Positions 53,179 through 62,764 of a stretch of 64,000 bases of DNA are shown here, in pieces. The notes under the pieces are model-generated. The model was not told where the DNA came from. It ran no database searches and was given only the letters and a program-made list of their open reading frames with translations. The position numbers were made by a program, and so were the translations under genes. Position 1 is the first letter of the stretch. Each line of letters opens with the position of its first letter. Source of the stretch: Dyella sp. OK004 (GTDB lineage: Bacteria > Pseudomonadota > Gammaproteobacteria > Xanthomonadales > Rhodanobacteraceae); contig NZ_FOZI01000001.1 in the NCBI RefSeq assembly GCF_900114495.1, positions 1,259,469 through 1,323,468 of the forward strand. The letters are read 5' to 3'.

Positions 53179-54150
53179 TCAATGCGCGAAGCGTTCGCGG
53201 TAGCGTGCCGGACTCAGCTTCAAATTGCGCCGAAAGTGATGCCGCAAGGTATCCGCGCTGCCGAAGCCGCACGCATCAGCAATCTGCTCCACCGCCAGAT
53301 CGCTGCCTTCGAGCAGTTCGCGCGCCCGTGCCAGGCGTTCATGGGTCAGCCATTGCTTGGGCGAGCAGCCGGTGGCTTCTTCGAAACGGCGCAGCAGGGT
53401 GCGTTCGCTCATGCGCGCGCGCTCGGCCAGCAGGCTCAATGGCAGGGGCTCGTCGAGATGGCGGCGCATCCATTCCAGTAACTTGCCCAGCGCCGCGCCT
53501 TGCTCCGGCAGCGGAGAGGGAATGAATTGCGCCTGGCCGCCGTCGCGATGCGTCGGCACCACTGCGCGGCGCGCCACCTGGTTGGCGATCTGCGGACCGA
53601 AGTCGCGGCGGATCAGATGCAGGGAGAGATCGATGGCCGCCGCGCTGCCCGCCGAGGTCAACAGGTTGCCTTCATCGACATACAAGACATCCGGCTCGAT
53701 GCGTATCTTCGGATAGCGCACGGCCAGCACGTCGGCATAACGCCAATGCGTGGTGGCGGTATGGCCGTCCAGCAGGCCTGCCGCCGCCAACACAAACACG
53801 CCGGAACAGAACGATAGCAATCGCGCGCCACGCTTGTGTGCCGCACGCAGCGCATCGAGCAAGGCCGGTGGCGGCTCCGTCTGCGCGCCGCGCCAGCCCG
53901 GCACGATGATGGTGCCCGCCTTTGCCAGCAGCGCCAGGCCACCATCCGCCTGCACGCGAATGCCGCCGGCGGCACGCATGGGGCCACGATCCACTGCGCA
54001 GGAAGCGAACTCGTACCAATGACTGAATTCCGGCCGCGCCAGCCCGAACATCTCGACGGCGATGCCGTACTCGAACGTGCACAGGCCGTCGTAGACCAGG
54101 GCAACGACAGAACGATTGGCGGGTCCGGAGCGCTTTGGCGGTTTTTTCAT
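53179..54150 (-). CDS. FtrA/GlxA-type AraC regulator with DJ-1/PfpI domain
   Basis: The 323-residue protein has an N-terminal class I glutamine-amidotransferase-like domain (VVALVYDGLCTFEYGIAVEM, RLLSFCSGVFVLAAAGLLDG with the nucleophile-like Cys) and a C-terminal AraC HTH (ARMSERTLLRRFEEATGCSP, then QIADACGFGSADTLRHHFRR). It matches the FtrA subgroup. ATG 54150 is used; ATG 54162 would add four residues. It is divergent from a rhodanese gene by 81 bases, which is the probable target because this pairing is common. Confidence 0.88.
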   Translation of the reverse strand: MKKPPKRSGPANRSVVALVYDGLCTFEYGIAVEMFGLARPEFSHWYEFASCAVDRGPMRAAGGIRVQADGGLALLAKAGTIIVPGWRGAQTEPPPALLDALRAAHKRGARLLSFCSGVFVLAAAGLLDGHTATTHWRYADVLAVRYPKIRIEPDVLYVDEGNLLTSAGSAAAIDLSLHLIRRDFGPQIANQVARRAVVPTHRDGGQAQFIPSPLPEQGAALGKLLEWMRRHLDEPLPLSLLAERARMSERTLLRRFEEATGCSPKQWLTHERLARARELLEGSDLAVEQIADACGFGSADTLRHHFRRNLKLSPARYRERFAH

Positions 54151-54231
54151 GATGACTGGCATTCTTGCCAATGTCAGAAGCAGGCGCCAGTGCCCACACT
54201 GCACCCATCGTCCAGCACCCGGAGCAGCACC

Positions 54232-54630
54232 ATGAGCAGTGTCGTCCAGCGCATTCCTGCCGCCGCCAGCCAGCAGGCTCTGGCCCACTTCCAGGCACGG
54301 CTGGCCTACGAGACCGATTGCGCCGATGTCTTCTACGCGACGAACCACGAAACCAAGGATTTCGTGCTGCTCGACGTGCGCACGCCCACCCTGTATGCGG
54401 CAGGCCATGTCCCCGGCGCACTCAATCTGCCTACACGCACCCTCAGCGAACAGCGCCTCGCCGAGTACCCGGCCGATACGTTGTTTGTCGTCTACTGCGC
54501 TGGTCCACACTGCAATGGCGCCAACAAGGCAGCGGTGAAACTGGCGCAGCTGGGGCGGCCAGTGAAGGAAATGATCGGCGGCCTCACCGGCTGGATCGAT
54601 GAGGGCTTTGGCCTGGAGCGAGGCGCCTGA
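54232..54630 (+). CDS. Rhodanese-like sulfurtransferase
   Basis: The 132-residue single-domain rhodanese has VLLDVRTPTLYAAGHVPGAL, the usual fold marker, and the active-site Cys 89 in VVYCAGPHCNGA. It transfers sulfane sulfur or handles thiol stress. GGAG lies seven bases before ATG 54232. It is divergent from an FtrA-like regulator and followed by DUF1272 and PhzF genes on the same strand with short gaps (53 and 24 bases), so the three may be co-transcribed. Confidence 0.87.
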   Translation: MSSVVQRIPAAASQQALAHFQARLAYETDCADVFYATNHETKDFVLLDVRTPTLYAAGHVPGALNLPTRTLSEQRLAEYPADTLFVVYCAGPHCNGANKAAVKLAQLGRPVKEMIGGLTGWIDEGFGLERGA

Positions 54631-54683
54631 GATGTCGCTGGCGTGCGCGCTACACGATACTTGCCCCGACCGAGGAGCCCGCC

Positions 54684-54989
54684 ATGCTGGAACTACGCCC
54701 CACCTGCGAGCACTGCAACAAGCCGCTGCCACCCGCTTCCACCGAGGCGATGATCTGCTCGTTCGAATGCACCTTTTGCCGCGACTGCGTCGAACAGCTC
54801 CACAACGTCTGCCCGAACTGCGGTGGGGGGTTCAGTGCACGTCCCATACGGCCCGTGCATGAGTGGCGCAGCGGCGTCTTTCTGGGCAAGTATCCGGCCA
54901 CTGATAAGCAAACGCACAAGCCTGTCGACCTTGTCGCACACGCACTGTTCGCAAGCAGGTTGAAAGGCGTGGCGCCCGAAGATCGCTGA
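54684..54989 (+). CDS. DUF1272 zinc-ribbon-like protein
   Basis: The 101-residue protein has cysteines in LRPTCEHCNKPLPP, CSFECTFCRDC and VCPNCGGGF, the DUF1272 signature, giving four CxxC-like pairs that should bind zinc. The function of the family is not established. GAGGAG lies six bases before the ATG. The C-terminal 30 residues after GGGF exceed the minimal domain and are not obviously conserved. Confidence 0.87.
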   Translation: MLELRPTCEHCNKPLPPASTEAMICSFECTFCRDCVEQLHNVCPNCGGGFSARPIRPVHEWRSGVFLGKYPATDKQTHKPVDLVAHALFASRLKGVAPEDR

Positions 54990-55013
54990 TCTCTCCACGA
55001 GCAACAATCCTTT

Positions 55014-55898
55014 ATGCCTTCCACTCGCCGTGTTCGCTTCATGCAGGTCGACGTCTTCACCTCGTCGCCGTTCAAGGGCAACCCGCTCGCCGTGGTGTTC
55101 GATGCTGACGATCTCGATACGGAGCAGATGCAGGCCATCGCGCGCTGGACCAACCTGTCCGAGACCGCCTTCCTGCTACGACCGACCGATCCGGAAGCCG
55201 ACTACCGCGTGCGCATCTTCACCACCACGTATGAAATGCCATTCGCCGGACATCCCACCCTCGGCAGCGCGCACGCGTTGCTGGCGAGCGGTTATCGCCC
55301 GAAACACGAGGGACGCCTACTGCAACAGTGCAATATCGGCCTGGTGCGACTCGCCGAGCAAGCACCCGGCCACTGGGCCTTCGCCGCACCATCGGCAACA
55401 TTCACGCCGCTGGATGCCGCACACCACGCCGCACTCGCACAGGCCTGGCACACCGACGCACTCGACCTCAGCGCACCACCGTGCCTGGTCAACAACGGCC
55501 CCGCATGGCTGGTCACGCGCATACAGTCCGCCGACGCCTGCCTCGCACTACACCCCGATCTCGCCCGACTCGAACGCTTCGCCCGCGACACCGGCATCCA
55601 CAAATTCGCCTTCTACGGCCCCCATCCCGCACACGGCCCCACCACCTTTGAAGTCCGCTGCATGATCACCGGCGGCGACATCGGCCTCGAAGAAGACCCC
55701 GTCACCGGCAGCGCCAACGCCGGCATCGCCAGCCTGCTCCACCAACATAACCAACACCCCGGCAACACCTACACCGTACGTCAGGGCACCGCACTCAAAC
55801 GCGATGGACGACTAAGCGTCCGCTACGACGAAACAGGCACGCCATGGATCGGCGGAACCACCGAAACGATGATTGAAGGAAGCATCCACTTGGCGTGA
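55014..55898 (+). CDS. PhzF-family isomerase-like protein
   Basis: The 294-residue protein begins FMQVDVFTSSPFKGNPLAVV and contains LSETAFLLRP with the conserved Glu and FTTTYEMPFAGHPTLGSAHA, the PhzF/diaminopimelate-epimerase fold markers; GDIGLEEDPVTGSANAGIA is the second half. PhzF itself isomerises a phenazine precursor, but most homologues in genomes without phenazine genes have unknown substrates, and none of the phenazine genes is in this window. The 3' half is extremely GC-rich. Confidence 0.88.
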   Translation: MPSTRRVRFMQVDVFTSSPFKGNPLAVVFDADDLDTEQMQAIARWTNLSETAFLLRPTDPEADYRVRIFTTTYEMPFAGHPTLGSAHALLASGYRPKHEGRLLQQCNIGLVRLAEQAPGHWAFAAPSATFTPLDAAHHAALAQAWHTDALDLSAPPCLVNNGPAWLVTRIQSADACLALHPDLARLERFARDTGIHKFAFYGPHPAHGPTTFEVRCMITGGDIGLEEDPVTGSANAGIASLLHQHNQHPGNTYTVRQGTALKRDGRLSVRYDETGTPWIGGTTETMIEGSIHLA

Positions 55899-55964
55899 GC
55901 ACGTTGCTCCGCTCCGGCTTTTGCTATTGATCTGCCGGCCGCTATGCGATGGAAGGACGGGACA

Positions 55965-56232
55965 ATCGGACCCCGAAGAAAACCATCCCACCGCCTGACA
56001 CTGGAAAAGGCGCGGCTACAAAGCACACCGCCTGCTCTTCAGGCCATTTCTCTTTGGTTACTTTCTCTTTGGGCCAGCAAAGAGAAAGTGACCCGAGCCG
56101 CGGCAGCGGTTCGGAAGCCCGCGGCAGGCGAGCCAGGGCACGCAGTCGCTAAGACCAAGCGACAACGCCACAGGATGACCAGCTTCGCTGTTGAAAAGCG
56201 CCTCCGGCCTGCGCCGGAATGACGAAGTAGGG
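55965..56232. repeat. Dispersed repeat with ACTTTCTCTTTG hairpin, copy 2
   Basis: Nearly identical to 3105-3345. Hairpin arms 56060-56071 and 56078-56089. Its right part, CCAGCTTCGCTGTT to GCGCCGGAATGACGAAG, differs from copy 1 and resembles the long hairpin at 6989-7073. The surrounding gap 55899-56297 has no supported gene. Confidence 0.88.
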
Positions 56233-56265
56233 AGCGGTGCACCGAGCACCCACCCCTCACCCCAA

Positions 56266-56288
56266 CCCTCTCCCCGAAGGGGAGAGGG
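56266..56288. repeat. CCCTCTCCCC palindrome near eda end
   Basis: Arms 56266-56275 and 56279-56288 around GAA. The arms are identical to those at 46982-47004 inside lhr. It lies ten bases downstream of the eda stop on the minus strand and may help to terminate it. Confidence 0.8.
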
Positions 56289-56297
56289 AGTCGAGCC

Positions 56298-56942
56298 TCA
56301 GCGCAGCGCCTTAGCCTCGCGCGCCAGCGCCTCAATTCCCGCCCAATCCCCAGCCAAAAGCTTATCCACCGGCGTCAGCCAAGACCCCCCCACACACACC
56401 ACGTTCGGCAACGCCAAAAACTCCGGCGCCGAAGCAAGACTGATCCCACCCGTCGGACAAAACCGGATCTGCGGCAGCGGACTGGCCCACGCGCCAAGCA
56501 ACTTCTGCCCACCCGCTGGCACTGCGGGAAAGAACTTCAAATGGCGATAACCACGCTCCAGCAAACTCATCGCCTCCGACGCTGTAGCCACACCCGGCAA
56601 CAACGGCAACGAACTATCGTCAGCCGCATCCAGCAACCGCGGCGAAGTGCCCGGCGACACCGCGAAACGCGCACCGGCCTGTTGCGCGGCGTGCAGATCC
56701 TTGGCGGTAAGCACCGTGCCCACGCCGACGACAGCGCCTTCGACTTCGGCAGCAATCGCGCGGATCGCATCCAACGCAGCCGGCGTACGCAGCGTCACTT
56801 CAATTGCTGGAATGCCGCCTGCCACTAGCGCACGCGCCATCGGCACCGCCGCCCTGGCGTCGTCGATGATCACCACCGGCACCACTGGCGCCAGACGCAA
56901 GGTGGCTTCGACTTGCTGTTGCTTGGATTCCATGGTGCTCAT
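56298..56942 (-). CDS. eda: KDPG aldolase (2-dehydro-3-deoxyphosphogluconate aldolase)
   Basis: The 214-residue protein has the class I aldolase landmarks: base Glu in GIPAIEVTLRTPAAL, Schiff-base Lys in YRHLKFFPAVPAGG, and FCPTGGISLASAPEFL. It splits 2-keto-3-deoxy-6-phosphogluconate into pyruvate and glyceraldehyde-3-phosphate in the Entner-Doudoroff pathway. ATG 56942 is chosen among three clustered in-frame starts (56933, 56942, 56948). It is last in the zwf-pgl-edd-eda set, with a palindromic repeat at 56970-57028 between edd and eda. Confidence 0.93.
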   Translation of the reverse strand: MSTMESKQQQVEATLRLAPVVPVVIIDDARAAVPMARALVAGGIPAIEVTLRTPAALDAIRAIAAEVEGAVVGVGTVLTAKDLHAAQQAGARFAVSPGTSPRLLDAADDSSLPLLPGVATASEAMSLLERGYRHLKFFPAVPAGGQKLLGAWASPLPQIRFCPTGGISLASAPEFLALPNVVCVGGSWLTPVDKLLAGDWAGIEALAREAKALR

Positions 56943-56969
56943 ACGCATTCCCGCGATAGTTGTTTGAAT

Positions 56970-57028
56970 GTAAGAGCGCACCCCGTACGCGATGGGTGCC
57001 GCGGTTCGCGCACAGGGTGCACTCCTAC
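56970..57028. repeat. Diverged GTAGGAGCGCACC palindrome between edd and eda
   Basis: Ends GTAAGAGCGCACC (56970-56982) and GGTGCACTCCTAC (57016-57028) form an imperfect inverted repeat, related to 1451-1548. It may tune the relative expression of eda within the operon. Confidence 0.8.
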
Positions 57029-57034
57029 AAAGAA

Positions 57035-58852
<1,818 letters not shown>

Positions 58853-58930
58853 GAGTTCATTCCGGAATGTGGACGGAAGTGGGAAACGGGCGTTGAGGGC
58901 CGCCCGCTCCCCACCTCGGTTGCCTGGTAC

Positions 58931-59644
58931 TCAAGGGCACCAGTACACAGCGACGGGCACACGCGTCTGAGTCAGCACGGTGCGCACCGGATAATCCTTG
59001 GCAGCACCCAGGCCGAGCTGGGCGTCGGCCAGCAGCTGGCGCTTGGTCTCGCCTTCGATATGCAGATACAAGGCCTGCGTGTCGAGCAGCGCGGGCAGGG
59101 TGAAAGTGATGCGCGGTTCGCCGGCGCCGGCCGCGCGCATCGGCAACACGCGCGCGGTGCCGGCCAGATCCAGCGCTTCGGCAAGGCGGTCGCCGCCGGG
59201 GAAGAACGACGCGGTATGGCCGTCCGTGCCCATGCCGAGAATCACCGCATCGAACGGATACGGCAGTGCGGCCACACGGGCACGCACTGCGACCATGCCG
59301 GCTTCCGGCGTCGGCGCATCCGCGTACAGCGGTACAAAATGCGCGGCGCTGGCGGCGTGCTGCAACAGTTCGCTTTTCACCAGACGCGCGTTGGAGCGTT
59401 CGTGCGTCTCCGGTACCCAGCGTTCATCCACCAGCACCACCTGCACTTTCGGCCAGTCCAGCTCGATGCGGGATAGCTGCTGGAAAAAGCGCACCGGCGT
59501 GCTGCCACCGGAAACCGCCAGCAAGGCCTTGCCGCGCTCGGCGATACCTAGCCGCAGGCGCTCGGCGATGCGTTCGGCGAGCGCGCGGGCCAGCGCATCG
59601 CAGTCGGTGAAGCTATGGGTGGTGACATTCAGCGAAGCGGGCAT
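58931..59644 (-). CDS. pgl: 6-phosphogluconolactonase
   Basis: The 237-residue protein shows the family pattern LLAVSGGSTPVRFFQQLSRI, then VDERWVPETHERSNARL, and ILGMGTDGHTASFFPGGD, all markers of the DevB/Pgl type. It hydrolyses 6-phosphogluconolactone to 6-phosphogluconate. ATG 59644 (MPASLNVTTH) is preferred to the longer frame starting at 59743, which begins with unrelated residues. It lies between zwf and edd. Confidence 0.93.
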   Translation of the reverse strand: MPASLNVTTHSFTDCDALARALAERIAERLRLGIAERGKALLAVSGGSTPVRFFQQLSRIELDWPKVQVVLVDERWVPETHERSNARLVKSELLQHAASAAHFVPLYADAPTPEAGMVAVRARVAALPYPFDAVILGMGTDGHTASFFPGGDRLAEALDLAGTARVLPMRAAGAGEPRITFTLPALLDTQALYLHIEGETKRQLLADAQLGLGAAKDYPVRTVLTQTRVPVAVYWCP

Positions 59645-59768
59645 GACGGCGACTTGGCTAGCGGTGGATGGGTAACTCGCGTGGCGGGGAAGTCCGAGTT
59701 TAGGCAGCGGCCTGCAAGGTGGCGGTGAAACATCTGTAACCACAGCTTGCAGGGCTGCCTGCGATGGC

Positions 59769-61244
59769 TTACTCGCTGTCTTCGTTCCAGGTGCGGCCGT
59801 CGCGCTCGATCAGCGCCACAGCGGCGCTCGGACCCCAGGTGCCGGCGGTGTACGGACGCGGCGCCTCGCCGCTGGCGGACCAGGCGGCCAGGATCGGATC
59901 GGCCCAACGCCATGCGGCTTCCACTTCGTCGCGGCGCATGAACAAGGTGGGGTTGCCGCGCACCACGTCAAGTAACAGGCGCTCGTAGGCATCCGGCTGC
60001 TGCACGCCGAAGGCTTCGGCGAAGCTCATGTCCAGCGGCACGTGGCGCAGGCGCAAACCGCCCGGACCAGGGTGCTTGATGGTGAGCCACAGCTTCACGC
60101 CCTCATCCGGCTGCAGACGCAGCACCAGGCGATTCTGCGCAAGCGGGCCCGCGCTGGCGCCGAAGATGGAATGCGGCACCGCCTTGAACACCACCACGAT
60201 CTCAGACACACGCTCGGGCAAACGCTTGCCGGTGCGCAGGTAGAACGGCACGCCGGCCCAACGCCAGTTTTCGATCTCGGCTTTCACCGCAACAAACGTT
60301 TCGGTGTTGGATTTGCCACCGTCGAGTTCTTCCAGATAACCCGGCACGCTCTGCCCTTCGGCCGCGCCGGCGCGGTACTGGCCGCGCACGGTGAACTGGG
60401 CGGCGTTGCTCTCGTCGATCGGCTTGAGCGAACGCAGCACTTTGAGCTTCTCGTCGCGCACCGCATCGGGCGACAACGAGGACGGCGGCTCCATCGCCAC
60501 CATGCAGAGCAACTGCAGGATGTGGTTCTGCACCATATCGCGCAACGCGCCGGCACGGTCGTAGTACGCACCGCGGCGGCCGACACCCAGGGTTTCGGCC
60601 ACGGTGATCTGTACGTGATCGATGTGCCCCGCGTTCCACAGCGGCTCGAACAGCGCATTGCCGAAACGCAGCGCCAGCAGGTTCTGCACCGTTTCCTTGC
60701 CAAGGTAGTGATCGATGCGGAAGGTCTGAGATTCGTCGAACACGCGACCGACCGCGTCGTTGATCTGATTGGCGCTGGCCAGGTCGCGGCCGATCGGCTT
60801 CTCCAGCACCACGCGCGACTTGCCGCGGTTGAGGCCGTAGCCGCCGAGGCGGTTGCAGATATCCACAAACAATTCGGGCGACGTCGACAGATAGAACACG
60901 CGCACGTGGTCCGGCTCTTCACCGATCAGCGCGGCGAACGCATCCCAGCCTTCGTCCTTGCGCGCATCCAGCGGGCGGTAGCTGACGTGGTGCAGGAACT
61001 CATCCACCTGGGCCTTGGCGCCGCCGGCTTCGATCAGGGCGGTGCGCAGGCTGGCGCGATAGCCATCATCGTCCAGCGCCTCGCGGGCGATACCGATGAT
61101 GCGGCTGCCGGCCGGGATCTGGCCGTCGACAAAACGGTGGAACAGGGCAGGCAGCAGCTTGCGCACGGCGAGGTCGCCGGTGCCGCCAAAAATCACCAGG
61201 TCGAACGCTTCGACCGGGGGGGGAGAAGCCGTCACTTCGATCAC
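59769..61244 (-). CDS. zwf: Glucose-6-phosphate 1-dehydrogenase
   Basis: The 491-residue enzyme has the NADP-binding IFGGTGDLAVRKLLPALF near residue 18, the substrate site RIDHYLGKE, and the later motif GVPFYLRTGKRLPERV. It oxidises glucose-6-phosphate to the lactone and starts the pentose phosphate and Entner-Doudoroff routes. It is first gene of the set and divergent from a GntR regulator by 211 bases. A run of eight C residues (61216-61223 read as G on the plus strand) encodes part of PPP near residue 8. Confidence 0.95.
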   Translation of the reverse strand: MIEVTASPPPVEAFDLVIFGGTGDLAVRKLLPALFHRFVDGQIPAGSRIIGIAREALDDDGYRASLRTALIEAGGAKAQVDEFLHHVSYRPLDARKDEGWDAFAALIGEEPDHVRVFYLSTSPELFVDICNRLGGYGLNRGKSRVVLEKPIGRDLASANQINDAVGRVFDESQTFRIDHYLGKETVQNLLALRFGNALFEPLWNAGHIDHVQITVAETLGVGRRGAYYDRAGALRDMVQNHILQLLCMVAMEPPSSLSPDAVRDEKLKVLRSLKPIDESNAAQFTVRGQYRAGAAEGQSVPGYLEELDGGKSNTETFVAVKAEIENWRWAGVPFYLRTGKRLPERVSEIVVVFKAVPHSIFGASAGPLAQNRLVLRLQPDEGVKLWLTIKHPGPGGLRLRHVPLDMSFAEAFGVQQPDAYERLLLDVVRGNPTLFMRRDEVEAAWRWADPILAAWSASGEAPRPYTAGTWGPSAAVALIERDGRTWNEDSE

Positions 61245-61316
61245 CTCGACGTATTGCGGGGCCTATGGCCGGGGGCGCTTATCGGATTCGTCACTGGATC
61301 GTACCGTACCACTGAG

Positions 61317-61445
61317 ATACCAGACAACACCACTTTTCCAAAAGAACGCGGCAGCGGCCTTTGCGGCTGGGTTTTCCGGTAACTGGTACCCCCCGCACCG
61401 CCCCGTTTTTACCCACGCTTGTGGAACTGGTATGGTCATTGGTAT
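61317..61445. promoter_or_regulatory. Candidate operator region with three TGGTAT hexamers
   Basis: TGGTAT occurs on the plus strand at 61428-61433 and 61440-61445, spaced 12 bases, and as ATACCA at 61317-61322, in the divergent zwf-GntR space. GntR/HutC proteins often bind such repeats. The pair just ahead of the regulator start suits autorepression. No -10/-35 pair was assigned. Confidence 0.4.
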
Positions 61446-61455
61446 CGTGGCCACC

Positions 61456-62208
61456 ATGGAAACCGCCCTGGCCAACGAATACCTCCGCCTCAGCCGCGAC
61501 GCGGTGACCCACCAGCCGCTGGCTTATCTGCGCTTGCGCCGGGCCATTCGCAATGTGGTGGAGCACCGCGATATCGAACCTGGTCAGGCGCTGCCCAGCG
61601 AACGCGATCTGTCGCGCGCGCTCAGCCTGTCGCGCGTCACGGTGCGCAAGGCCATCGCCGGCCTGGTGGAAGAAGGCATCCTGACCCAGCGCCACGGTGC
61701 CGGTACGTTCGTCGCCGAACGCATCATCAAGCCGATGTCGCGACTCACCAGCTTCACCGAAGACTTGCGTGCGCGCGGCCTGAATCCGCGCTCCGAATTT
61801 TTCGAGCGCGGCATCGGCGAAGTGACGCCGGAGGAATCGATGGCGATGAACCTGTCGCCCGGTGCGCTGGTGGCGCGCCTGCATCGCGTGCGCTACGCCA
61901 GGGACGAACCACTCGCGATCGAACGCACCGTGGTACCGGCCAGTGTGCTGCCTGATCCCATGCTGGTGCACGACTCTCTCTATGAAGTGCTGGAAAGTCT
62001 GGGCTGCCGCCCGCGTCGCGCGTTGCAGCGACTGCGCGCGGTATCGCTCGGCGCGCAGCAGGCGCGCCTGCTGCATGTACCCACCGGCAGCGCCGGGCTC
62101 AACATCGAGCGTCGCAGCTTCCTCGACGATGGCCGCGTGGTGGAGTTCACCACCTCCTGGTATCGCGGCGACATCTACGATTTCGTGGCGGAATTGCAGA
62201 CCGACTAG
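61456..62208 (+). CDS. GntR-family regulator, HutC subfamily
   Basis: The 250-residue protein has an N-terminal winged helix (ALPSERDLSRALSLSRVTVR followed by KAIAGLVEEGILTQRHGAGT) and a C-terminal UTRA sensor domain (LTSFTEDLRARGLNPRSEFF, then ARLHRVRYARDEPLAIERT). HutC regulators respond to sugar phosphates or amino-sugar phosphates. ATG 61456 is used; GTG 61447 is possible. Divergent from zwf and upstream of a TonB receptor, it may link sugar uptake to the Entner-Doudoroff genes, an inference. Confidence 0.88.
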   Translation: METALANEYLRLSRDAVTHQPLAYLRLRRAIRNVVEHRDIEPGQALPSERDLSRALSLSRVTVRKAIAGLVEEGILTQRHGAGTFVAERIIKPMSRLTSFTEDLRARGLNPRSEFFERGIGEVTPEESMAMNLSPGALVARLHRVRYARDEPLAIERTVVPASVLPDPMLVHDSLYEVLESLGCRPRRALQRLRAVSLGAQQARLLHVPTGSAGLNIERRSFLDDGRVVEFTTSWYRGDIYDFVAELQTD

Positions 62209-62244
62209 GACTGCTTCATGGCACCTCGAATAAATCTTCTTTTG

Positions 62245-62333
62245 CTCGTCATTCCGGCGCAAGCCGGAATCCAGCGACTTTAGGTTCTTGAAGAGCAAAG
62301 GCACTGGATCCCTGCTTTCGCCGGGATGACGAG
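62245..62333. repeat. Paired REP-like elements (CGTCATTCCGGC type)
   Basis: The ends CTCGTCAT and ATGACGAG are inverted; the left half contains ATTCCGGC-GCAA-GCCGGAAT, and the right half CTGGATCCCTGCTTTCGCCG. A related half element ends the repeat at 3318-3345. It follows the GntR gene. Confidence 0.85.
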
Positions 62334-62635
62334 CTAGATAGCAGGCTATTCGAGACGCCCTTCAGCCCGGCGCAAGCGTCGTGTTGATTTCTTGTTGATT
62401 ATTTCAGGGCGTACCGTAGGTCACGTTCTGCCCGATTTGGCCACGCAATGACGAAAGAAATTGCGCACTCTTTTAACGCCGCGAATAAATAGATTTTCAG
62501 CCGCTATTTTTTGCCGGATTAGATCCATCCAAATAATCGGGAGGATATGCGGAAGTTTCTTGCGCAGCTTGCCTAATTCTCCGAAACTTACGCGTAACTG
62601 TCTGTTATAAATCAAGAAAATTTACAGGCCTGGCA

Positions 62636-62652
62636 CTAGGAAATTTTCCTAG
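62636..62652. promoter_or_regulatory. Palindrome CTAGGAAA-T-TTTCCTAG upstream of TonB receptor
   Basis: A perfect 8-base inverted repeat lies about 110 bases before the receptor start, in an AT-rich stretch (about 62440-62660) unlike the rest of the window. It may be an operator or part of a promoter. I could not identify a bound factor. The rest of 62334-62764 has no supported gene. Confidence 0.4.
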
Positions 62653-62764
62653 CCGGTGCTTACATCCCCGCTGCGGATAAATTCTTCCGCCACTCCGCAA
62701 CCCACTGCGGAGACCTTTGAAAGCCGCTGGCTTCTGATTATTTCTTCTGGGGAGGGAAAGCATC

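Noticed and set aside
55014-55898. Phenazine biosynthesis locus
   Set aside because: Only a PhzF homologue is present; no other phenazine genes occur, and PhzF-like proteins are widespread without them.
55944-56222. Open frame of 92 residues with LWLLSLWASKEKV
   Set aside because: The peptide is the translation of the ACTTTCTCTTTG repeat, seen also at 3099; it is not a gene family.
62421-62615. 64-residue open frame before the TonB receptor
   Set aside because: In an AT-rich leader where chance frames differ; basic peptide with no recognisable family. Kept as non-coding.
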